Shown here one piece after another: positions 25,351 through 30,978 of a stretch of 30,978 nucleotides of DNA. The number at the start of each line of letters is the position of its first letter. The first letter of the stretch is position 1. The position numbers were made by a program, and so were the translations under genes. Source of the DNA: Flavobacteriia bacterium (GTDB lineage Bacteria > Bacteroidota > Bacteroidia > Flavobacteriales > Schleiferiaceae); contig CATILC010000069.1 of NCBI GenBank assembly GCA_949516455.1, positions 1 through 30,978 on the forward strand, in the 5' to 3' direction. The notes below the pieces were generated by a model, which was given only the letters and a program-made list of their open reading frames with translations, did not search any database and was not told the DNA's origin.

Positions 25351-25926
25351 CTATAGATTTTGCAAGGCCTTTTTGATCAGGCCCTCCACCTTTTCATCGG
25401 GTTGTTCCTGACGAACTTTTTGCAGGGCTTTCTCGGCAGCCTGACGGTTGTACCCCAAGACCACCAAAGCCTGCAGGGCTTCGGCCATGGGGTCGGTCTG
25501 GCCAGCAGTTGTGAGTGCAAAGTCCTCAGCCGTGACCTTGTCGCGCAGGTCCACGATCAGCCGTTGCGCAGTTTTGGCACCGACGCCTTTCACCGATTTG
25601 AAGGTCATTACATCACCGGACTGGATCGCAGAATTTACCTCTGAGGCACTGAGTGAAGAAAGGATCAAACGCGCTGTATTCGGCCCGATGCCCGAAACAG
25701 AAAGCAACAGGCGAAACACTTTGCGCTCGGCTTTCGCCGTGAATCCAAAGAGCAGTTGGGCATCTTCCCTGTAGACAGGATGCACATAGATGAGCTTCTC
25801 TTCGCCCTCGATCAATTCGCCATAGGTCTGCAGGCTGATGTGCAGCGCATAGCCGACACCGGCACATTCCACGATGGCTTCCGCCGGACTCAGATCCGTT
25901 ATGGTCCCTCTTAGGTAATCGAACAT
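25351..25926 (-). CDS. ruvA: Holliday junction branch migration protein RuvA
   Basis: RuvA tetramers hold the four-way junction while RuvB hexamers drive branch migration during recombinational repair. The 191-residue protein has the OB-fold N-terminus MFDYLRGTITDLSPAEAIVECAG in the family form, two helix-hairpin-helix motifs (SGIGPNTARLILSSLS and VKGVGAKTAQRLIVDLRDKV) and the C-terminal RuvB-binding domain with EALQALVVLGYNRQAAEKAL. The open frame runs to 26019, but the family start MFDYLRG at 25926 is well placed and the upstream part is hydrophobic text unlike RuvA. It is transcribed ahead of sprA with five bases between them. ruvB and ruvC are not in the window. Confidence 0.96.
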   Translation of the reverse strand: MFDYLRGTITDLSPAEAIVECAGVGYALHISLQTYGELIEGEEKLIYVHPVYREDAQLLFGFTAKAERKVFRLLLSVSGIGPNTARLILSSLSASEVNSAIQSGDVMTFKSVKGVGAKTAQRLIVDLRDKVTAEDFALTTAGQTDPMAEALQALVVLGYNRQAAEKALQKVRQEQPDEKVEGLIKKALQNL

Positions 25927-26157
25927 CAGGTCAGGTCTTGGTTCGGACCATTGATGGAACGCCAAAAATAGAACAATCATATACGGCGTGTGAAAAATTA
26001 AAATGTTGATGATCAGCATGCTACATCAAGCCTGAGGTGTTGGTTGAAAATTGGAGGCTGGAAGACGTCATTTTTCTGCTGTGGATGATCCATTTCTATT
26101 GGACCCCAAGCGTCTATTTTTCACTGCACTTCCCTGCTGATTGTACCTTCGCCCGGA
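25927..26157. promoter_or_regulatory. Divergent promoter region between ruvA-sprA and polyprenyl synthase-dnaG
   Basis: This 231-bp AT-richer gap separates the long minus-strand run from the plus-strand pair and is the only divergent gap in the window. It contains the ruvA box at 25963-25970 on the minus strand. On the plus strand it has TACCTTCG (26144-26151, one mismatch from TAnnTTTG) six bases before the ATG at 26158, and TATTTTTC near 26115. No ORF, RNA gene or long repeat was seen in it. Confidence 0.6.
25963..25970 (-). promoter_or_regulatory. Bacteroidota -7 box (TATTTTTG) upstream of ruvA-sprA
   Basis: The minus strand reads TATTTTTG, an exact TAnnTTTG match, 36 bases before the ruvA ATG. 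A TTTC sequence (25992-25995) lies 21 bases upstream, near the expected -33 TTTG. Transcription would start near 25956, leaving a leader of about 30 bases. Because sprA follows ruvA without space for another promoter, this is the likely promoter for both. Confidence 0.5.
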
Positions 26158-27132
26158 ATGGCGCAGATCGATGCGATACGGGGCCCAGTTGAGGCCGACA
26201 TGAAGCAGTTTGATGAGGTCTTCAAAAAGGCACTGTCCAGTCAGGTGCCCATGCTCGATCACATCACGCATTACCTGACCCGCAGAAAAGGCAAGCAACT
26301 CCGACCTATGCTTGTCTTCTTGTGCAACCGTTTGCATGGAGAGGTGACGGAGGCCACCCACCGGGGAGCTGCATTCATCGAGATGATCCACACGGCCACG
26401 CTCGTGCACGATGATGTGGTGGACGATGCCAATATGCGTCGCGGCTTTTTTAGTCTGAATGCGCTTTGGAAAAACAAGATCGCAGTGCTGATCGGCGATT
26501 ACCTTTTGGCAAAAGGCCAGTTGCTGGTCACCGGGAACAGGGAATACGAGACACTTTCACTGGTATCGGATGCCGTCCGAATGATGAGTGAGGGGGAGCT
26601 CCTGCAGATCGAAAAAGCGCGTCGGCTGGATATCGACGAATCGGTCTATTACGACATCATCGAGCGAAAGACCGCCTCCCTGATCGCCACTTGTTGTACC
26701 GTAGGCGCAAACTGCGGGGGCGGAAGTCAAGAAGAGGTAGATCGGATGCGGCAGTTCGGAACGCTTCTGGGCATTGCCTTTCAGATCAAGGACGATCTGT
26801 TCGATTATCAGGTCGTGAACCGGTCGGGCAAACCCAGCGGCATTGACATCAAAGAGCAGAAAATGACCCTCCCACTGATCCATGCCCTGGCCCATGCAAA
26901 GGCTTCTCAGCGGAGGAAGATGATACGCACCATCAAGAAAGACAATCAGGATCCGAAAAAAGTGGCCGAGGTGGTGGACTTCGTCAACTCAAGTGGAGGC
27001 ATCGCATATGCCGAGGAAGCCATGAAGCGCTACCGGGACGATGCGCTTGAACTCCTCCAGCATTTTGAAGGGTCAGCGGTGCGTGATGCCCTTGAGGCCC
27101 TCGTCCATTATGTGATCGAGCGCAAGAAGTAG
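26158..27132 (+). CDS. Polyprenyl diphosphate synthase family protein
   Basis: The 324-residue protein has both aspartate-rich motifs of trans-prenyltransferases: HDDVVDDANMRRG (Asp85 to Asp89) and IKDDLFDYQ (Asp212, Asp213, Asp216), plus GKQLRPMLVFL near residue 45 for substrate phosphate binding. It condenses isopentenyl diphosphate units into a longer chain in the cytoplasm. Residues before the first motif (AAFIEMIHTATLVHDD) are medium to small and resemble octaprenyl/solanesyl-type enzymes that make quinone tails rather than farnesyl synthases, but chain length cannot be fixed by eye. It precedes dnaG by 75 bp on the same strand. The ATG at 26158 sits six bases from a near-consensus -7 box, so the mRNA may be leaderless. 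Confidence 0.92.
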   Translation: MAQIDAIRGPVEADMKQFDEVFKKALSSQVPMLDHITHYLTRRKGKQLRPMLVFLCNRLHGEVTEATHRGAAFIEMIHTATLVHDDVVDDANMRRGFFSLNALWKNKIAVLIGDYLLAKGQLLVTGNREYETLSLVSDAVRMMSEGELLQIEKARRLDIDESVYYDIIERKTASLIATCCTVGANCGGGSQEEVDRMRQFGTLLGIAFQIKDDLFDYQVVNRSGKPSGIDIKEQKMTLPLIHALAHAKASQRRKMIRTIKKDNQDPKKVAEVVDFVNSSGGIAYAEEAMKRYRDDALELLQHFEGSAVRDALEALVHYVIERKK

Positions 27133-27143
27133 GGGGCGGTGCC

Positions 27144-27176
27144 CGCAGAACGGGGCAAGTTTTCCACAGTTCTGCG
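27144..27176 (+). repeat. Inverted repeat with a DnaA-box-like core upstream of dnaG
   Basis: CGCAGAAC (27144-27151) and GTTCTGCG (27169-27176) are perfect eight-base inverted arms around a 17-base centre. The centre includes TTTTCCACA (27160-27168), one mismatch from the DnaA box TTATCCACA. The right arm covers the place of the dnaG -33 element. No T run follows, so it is not a typical terminator; it could be an operator. Confidence 0.45.
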
Positions 27177-27195
27177 AAGGGTGGGAGGAAGCGAA

Positions 27196-27203
27196 TATCT
27201 TTG
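27196..27203 (+). promoter_or_regulatory. Bacteroidota -7 box (TATCTTTG) immediately upstream of dnaG
   Basis: TATCTTTG is an exact TAnnTTTG match and ends only four bases before the dnaG ATG at 27208. The -33 position has TCTG (27171-27174, spacing 21), three of four matching TTTG. Transcription would start at or within a few bases of the ATG, implying a leaderless transcript. Confidence 0.55.
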
Positions 27204-27207
27204 AGAG

Positions 27208-29193
27208 ATGTCCCGAATTTCCGAATCGACTGTGGCCAAGATCTTCGATGCAGCGCGCATAGAAGACGTCGTTGGTGATTTTGTTCAGCTCAAGAGATCG
27301 GGTTCCAATCTAAAGGGATTGAGTCCCTTCACCAATGAGAAGACGCCTTCTTTTTTCGTCTCACCGGCCAAGCAGATCTTCAAGTGTTTCAGTTCCGGAA
27401 AAGGAGGCAGTGCCGTGAGTTTTCTCATGGAACTCGAGGCCATGACCTACCCGGAGGCACTCAGGTGGCTGGCCAAGCGATACCAGATCGAGATCGAGGA
27501 ACAGGAACTGGACCCAGGACAGCAAGAAGCCGCTCATCTCAGAGAACGGCTGTACCTGATCCAGGACCTTGCAGCCAAGTACTACACGGACCAGCTTTGG
27601 CATACGGAGAAGGGGCGGGCGGTCGGACTTTCCTATTTCACTGAACGCGGCTTCGATTCGGAGACCATTCGCCTTTTCCAACTCGGTTTTTCTCCCGAGG
27701 AAAGGGCGCCATTCACCGAGCATGCACTGGAAAAAGGGCATTCCTTGTCACTGGTTGAAAAAGCTGGACTGGTCCGGGTCAATGAAAGGGGAAATACCGA
27801 TCTCTTCCGAGGCCGGGTGATCTTTCCCATCCACGGTCTCACCGGGCGCATCCTGGGCTTTGGTGGCCGGATCCTGCGCAAGGATGTGAAAGCACCGAAA
27901 TATGTGAACTCCCCAGAAACGGAGATCTACCACAAGAGCCGCGTGCTCTATGGTTTGTATCAGTCCAAGAAAGCCATCATTCAGGCGCAGAAGTGTCTGA
28001 TGGTCGAAGGCTATACCGATGTTCTTTCCATGCATCAGGCGGGCATTCAGAATGTCGTAGCCACTTCCGGGACGGCGCTCACGCCGGAACAGATCAGTTT
28101 GGTACAACGCCTGACGGAGAACATTACATTCCTCTTTGACGGCGATCCGGCAGGGATCCGTGCCTCACTCCGTGGCATCGATATGGTGCTCAAGCAGGGC
28201 ATGAACGTTCGGGTGGCGCTTTTGCCCGATGGAGATGATCCAGACAGTTTTGCCAAGAAAAAGGGGAGGGAAGGGCTGAATGAATTCCTCAAGAACCACG
28301 AGCAGGATTTCATTCGCTTCCGCTGCGATCTGCTCAAGGAGGAAGCCCAGGACGATCCCATAGTCAAGAGTCGGCTGGTGCAGGATCTTGTGGGAAGTAT
28401 TGCCTTGATCCCCCAGGCGATCACACGCGATATGTACATCCGCTTGGCCGCAAGGGAAACCGATACACGGGAGGAATTGCTGCAACAGGAACTGGCATCG
28501 GCCCTGCAACGCCATTCCCGGGAGGAAGAGCGCGCGAGGAAGCGGGAATCCGCGCGTCAGCAGCGAGAGGGAAAGACCCAAACAGAGCCGCTTGAAGCGA
28601 CGGAGACTTCAATAGAGGACGGCGCCGAAGACGGACAGTACTTCATCGAGCGTGAGATCCTGCGTCTTATGCTCAACCATGGGCACAAGGAGATCGAGGT
28701 GGAAGTGGAAGCTGAGGAAGGAGAAGCCGCAGCTGAAGATGCGCCAAAGATGACCGAAAAAGTCAGTTTGGTGCAGCACATGCTCGAGGAGTTGTACAAC
28801 GAAGACCATCCGCTCACATTTCACCATCCCGTCTACGCGCGGGTGCTTACGGGCATCCGGGAAGCGTGGGAGGCCGGCAAGGAGATCAAGACCATCGAGG
28901 ATCTTCTGCATCGGGAAGAGGGCGTGGAAGAAGTGGTGGCGGATCTGCTCTTTGAACGGCACAAAATGAGCAATTGGCAGCGCAAGGAAGTGTACGTGAC
29001 CAACTTTGACAGCATGCTGGGTCAGGCCGCCGAAGATTGTTTGCTTCGCCTGTGGAAGCGAGATCTCCACGATCAGGAGGAGCTCAATGCAGCTGAGTTG
29101 TCCGGTGAGGATTCACTTCAGGCCCTCAAGCGACAGAAGTACCTGAATCAGCAGCGCAAGGAGATCGCCAAGAAACTCTATCAGGTCGTTTGA
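27208..29193 (+). CDS. dnaG: DNA primase DnaG with degenerate zinc-binding domain
   Basis: DnaG makes RNA primers at the replication fork. The 661-residue protein has the N-terminal CHC2-type domain, the RNA polymerase core with TOPRIM fold (Glu267 in LMVEGYTDVLSMHQAG; Asp311 and Asp313 in FLFDGDPAGIRAS) and a C-terminal helicase-binding region. In the CHC2 domain the four zinc ligands are replaced at three positions: Ser39, Thr42, Cys60 and Ser63 align with Cys, His, Cys, Cys of Escherichia coli, though the surrounding NEKTPSFFVSPAKQ and GKGGSAVSFL stay intact. A similar loss is known to me from other Flavobacteriia primases. An acidic Glu-rich insert (about 493 to 512) precedes the C-terminal domain. 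It is followed by a convergent UbiA-family gene without an obvious terminator. Confidence 0.96.
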   Translation: MSRISESTVAKIFDAARIEDVVGDFVQLKRSGSNLKGLSPFTNEKTPSFFVSPAKQIFKCFSSGKGGSAVSFLMELEAMTYPEALRWLAKRYQIEIEEQELDPGQQEAAHLRERLYLIQDLAAKYYTDQLWHTEKGRAVGLSYFTERGFDSETIRLFQLGFSPEERAPFTEHALEKGHSLSLVEKAGLVRVNERGNTDLFRGRVIFPIHGLTGRILGFGGRILRKDVKAPKYVNSPETEIYHKSRVLYGLYQSKKAIIQAQKCLMVEGYTDVLSMHQAGIQNVVATSGTALTPEQISLVQRLTENITFLFDGDPAGIRASLRGIDMVLKQGMNVRVALLPDGDDPDSFAKKKGREGLNEFLKNHEQDFIRFRCDLLKEEAQDDPIVKSRLVQDLVGSIALIPQAITRDMYIRLAARETDTREELLQQELASALQRHSREEERARKRESARQQREGKTQTEPLEATETSIEDGAEDGQYFIEREILRLMLNHGHKEIEVEVEAEEGEAAAEDAPKMTEKVSLVQHMLEELYNEDHPLTFHHPVYARVLTGIREAWEAGKEIKTIEDLLHREEGVEEVVADLLFERHKMSNWQRKEVYVTNFDSMLGQAAEDCLLRLWKRDLHDQEELNAAELSGEDSLQALKRQKYLNQQRKEIAKKLYQVV

Positions 29194-29287
29194 TCCTTTG
29201 AGGTCGATATCAGTTGAGTGGCAGAAAGCACCATCAGCTGAGTTAAATGCCCCAGGATATCTAAACTCAACGCCATCGGAGTCTTGG
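29194..29287. other. Convergent gap between dnaG and the UbiA-family gene
   Basis: The 94-bp gap holds a seven-base inverted repeat, GTTGAGT (29213-29219) and ACTCAAC (29265-29271), around 45 bases. There is no T run on either strand next to it. A bidirectional termination role is possible but not supported by a clear intrinsic terminator. Confidence 0.3.
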
Positions 29288-30169
29288 CTAAAGGAAGGGA
29301 AGCATGCCAATGCCCGCAATAAGGATGGCTTTGTACAGATTGTGCAGCCATTTGGCTTTTTTTGGTTTTCCCAGCCACTGTGAGAGGATGACCGCCGTCA
29401 TGCTTTGAAGCCCCATACAGCACAGCAGAAAGGATCCCAGCAATGGCGACAAGGCTTGGGAATGATAATAGATGGCGAAGAAGAATGCCCATCCGGAGAG
29501 ATTGATCGCCATCAGATGACGTTTCAGGCCCATGCGGCCCGTGAGAACCGGAACCGTCGGATAATTGTAGATCACATCTCCCTTTAAAAAGACCACATCC
29601 TTCACCAGCGCGCGGCCCAGCTCCAGCGTGAACAAAAAGAAGGCGTATGAAACCAGACCCCAATGCGGGTTCTTGTAGTAGATGAATACGGCGAAAAAGG
29701 GAACGAAGGTCAGCAGCGCCTTGATCACATTCGCCACCACGGGCAATTTCTTCACCTTGTGCGAATACAGCCATAGCGAAAGGGCATAGGCGGTGAAAAA
29801 GAGAACTGCACGAAAAGAAATGCCGGCCGAAATGACCAGCGCCAGCAGGTTGAACAGCAGGTACAGATTCAGTGCGGTGGGCTGACTCAACATAAGCTCA
29901 AAAGCCGTTTGCTTCGGGCGATTGACCAGATCTTTCTCCTTGTCGTAAAAGTTGTTGATGATAAAGCCCGATGCGACCACTAAACCAGTGGAAAGGACGA
30001 GGAAGTGCAGCAGGGGGTCGGCGATGGTAGTTAGAAAACGCGCCGGTTCATTCAATACGAAAATGGCGGTCAGATACTGAGCTGCGATCAGCAGAACGAT
30101 GTTCCACCAGCGGACCACAGAAAACAGGGCCAGCGTTTTCAAAAGAAGCAGCCGTGTGGCGCGCTTCAT
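29288..30169 (-). CDS. UbiA-family prenyltransferase
   Basis: This 293-residue membrane protein has eight to nine helices and the first aspartate motif of the UbiA superfamily in NNFYDKEKDLVNRPKQT (Asn72, Asp76, Asp80). The second motif region reads RALVKDVVFLKGDVIYNYPTVP. Family members transfer a prenyl chain to an aromatic ring, to heme or to glycerol phosphate. The Bacteroidota proteins encoded next to mevalonate-pathway kinases are often annotated as geranylgeranylglycerol-phosphate geranylgeranyltransferase-like; this activity is not proven by the sequence. It starts four bases after the GHMP kinase stop and is surely co-transcribed with it. It is distinct from ctaB at 13798, which has the NxxxExxxD variant. 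Confidence 0.88.
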   Translation of the reverse strand: MKRATRLLLLKTLALFSVVRWWNIVLLIAAQYLTAIFVLNEPARFLTTIADPLLHFLVLSTGLVVASGFIINNFYDKEKDLVNRPKQTAFELMLSQPTALNLYLLFNLLALVISAGISFRAVLFFTAYALSLWLYSHKVKKLPVVANVIKALLTFVPFFAVFIYYKNPHWGLVSYAFFLFTLELGRALVKDVVFLKGDVIYNYPTVPVLTGRMGLKRHLMAINLSGWAFFFAIYYHSQALSPLLGSFLLCCMGLQSMTAVILSQWLGKPKKAKWLHNLYKAILIAGIGMLPFL

Positions 30170-30173
30170 AGGT

Positions 30174-30977
30174 TCAGAGTCGTTGGATCAGCTCAGGGCG
30201 GTGCGCACTCAACAGCTTCTGGGCGCGTTCATAGTCTTCGGTAAAGCCCAAAACGAATCCGCCGCCTCCTGAGCCGCACAATTTCAGATAGTAGTCCCCA
30301 CTATCGATCCCTTGTTTCCACAGATCATGAAACTGCTTTGGGATCATGGGGTCGAAGTTGTCCAGAAGAATGCCGCTGAGCTTTTTGAGGTTCTGGAAGA
30401 GGCTTTTCATTTCTCCCTTCAAAAAAGCCTGAATGCAGGCGTCATTGTAGCGTGTGAATTGATCCTTGAGCATGTTCCGGAATCCGTCTTGCTTCATCTT
30501 CTCCATGAAGATGTTCACCATGCTTTGCGTCGAACCTGGATATCCTGAGTTCAAAAGAAATATGGCGCCTTTGCCCATGGTGGAATCGGGAAGGGTGACA
30601 GTCCCGAGTTCATCAGAAGATTTGATCAGCACCGGAAGCCTCAAATAGCAGATCAGCGGGTCGAGGCCAGAAGATCTGCCATGGAAGTAGGACTCCATTT
30701 GCCCGAGGATCTTCTTGAGTTTTTTGATTTCTTCGGCGCCCACGGCAGAAGACCGATCGATCCGGTTGTTGGCATATCTGTCGTAGATGGCAGCGACCAA
30801 TGCACCGGATGACCCCACACCAAATCCCTGAGGGATATTGGATTCGAAATACATACCTGATGTCAGGTCGGCTGTGAGTTGTGCCGTGTTCAATGAACAG
30901 AGGAGTTCGCCCTTCTCTTCCAGCTTGCGGAGGTGTTCGGCGTAGGCCCTGATGTGTTCGTTGCTCTCGGCCTGTTG
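30174..30977 (-). CDS. GHMP kinase, mevalonate kinase-like (5' truncated by window edge)
   Basis: The frame is open to the right edge; the TTG at 30893 is internal, since in-frame codons continue upstream (for example AESNEHIRAYAEHLRKLEEK). The visible 267 residues show the GHMP ATP-binding loop PQGFGVGSSGALVAAIYDRY, the YFHGRSSGLDPLICYL segment where mevalonate kinases carry the catalytic Asp (GLDP), and the C-terminal motif LKLCGSGGGGFVLGF. Together these indicate a mevalonate-kinase-type member of the family, phosphorylating an isoprenoid precursor in the cytoplasm. Location next to the UbiA gene supports an isoprenoid role. The missing N-terminus (about 40 to 60 residues) prevents checking the substrate-binding start. 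Phosphomevalonate kinase or another GHMP sugar kinase remains possible. Confidence 0.87.
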   Translation of the reverse strand, partial: QQAESNEHIRAYAEHLRKLEEKGELLCSLNTAQLTADLTSGMYFESNIPQGFGVGSSGALVAAIYDRYANNRIDRSSAVGAEEIKKLKKILGQMESYFHGRSSGLDPLICYLRLPVLIKSSDELGTVTLPDSTMGKGAIFLLNSGYPGSTQSMVNIFMEKMKQDGFRNMLKDQFTRYNDACIQAFLKGEMKSLFQNLKKLSGILLDNFDPMIPKQFHDLWKQGIDSGDYYLKLCGSGGGGFVLGFTEDYERAQKLLSAHRPELIQRL

Positions 30978-30978
30978 C

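Noticed and set aside
25927..26019. Longer RuvA start at 26019
   Set aside because: The additional 31 residues are hydrophobic and unlike RuvA, while MFDYLRG at 25926 is the family N-terminus and leaves room for the exact -7 box.
27133..27180. Hairpins after the polyprenyl synthase gene as a rho-independent terminator
   Set aside because: Neither the short GGGC/GCCC stem nor the eight-base inverted repeat is followed by a T run, and dnaG lies just downstream on the same strand.
1..30978. CRISPR arrays, tRNA or rRNA genes, insertion sequences, phage or toxin-antitoxin modules
   Set aside because: No regularly spaced repeats, tRNA-like folds, transposase motifs or terminal inverted repeats were recognised while reading both strands; intergenic gaps are short and mostly accounted for.

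Overview
The window is a gene-dense stretch of a Bacteroidota chromosome, most likely from a Flavobacteriia-like lineage with moderately high GC. This rests on a full-length SprA (type IX secretion/gliding translocon) directly behind ruvA, tandem TonB proteins of the Bacteroidota PGC-x11-C type, a primase whose zinc-ligand positions are mostly substituted, caa3-type cytochrome oxidase genes of the Bacteroidota pattern, and TAnnTTTG promoter boxes just upstream of several genes. I see no tRNA, rRNA, CRISPR array, insertion sequence or phage gene. The content is mainly conserved core genome with no obvious acquired island.

Layout. At the left edge (3-617, +) lies the 3' half of a DUF1343/NamZ-like muropeptide hydrolase gene, ending stop-to-stop against the next gene. 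From 618 to 25926 everything is on the minus strand. Read in the direction of transcription (right to left) the order is: ruvA, sprA, gcvH, a VanZ-like protein, TonB no. 2, a rho-independent terminator, TonB no. 1, cysQ, ctaB (heme O synthase), two cytochrome oxidase subunit III genes, subunit IV, a SCO copper chaperone, a small CxxC membrane protein, a TolC-type channel, a periplasmic adaptor, tsaB, a pirin, an ArnT-like glycosyltransferase, a TlpA-like thioredoxin lipoprotein, a cyclophilin lipoprotein, a short outer-membrane-barrel-like remnant, a propeller-like protein of unknown role, a YkgJ-type cysteine-cluster protein and an HdeD-like membrane protein. A 231-bp divergent promoter region (25927-26157) separates this run from two plus-strand genes, a polyprenyl diphosphate synthase and dnaG. 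The right end (29288-30978, -) holds a UbiA-family prenyltransferase and a truncated GHMP/mevalonate-type kinase.

How the genes work together. ctaB, the two subunit III genes, subunit IV, SCO and probably the small CxxC protein form a heme-copper oxidase assembly block; catalytic subunits I and II are not in the window. sprA supplies the outer-membrane pore of type IX secretion, and the TonB pair supplies energy coupling, but no ExbB/ExbD is visible here. TolC and the adaptor form two thirds of an efflux system without an inner-membrane pump nearby. The polyprenyl synthase, UbiA protein, CtaB and GHMP kinase are all isoprenoid-related.

No clearly new multi-gene system is evident. The points most worth a second look are the barrel-like tail lying in frame behind the cyclophilin stop codon, the loss of three of four zinc ligands in DnaG, and -7 promoter boxes so close to start codons that leaderless mRNAs are likely.
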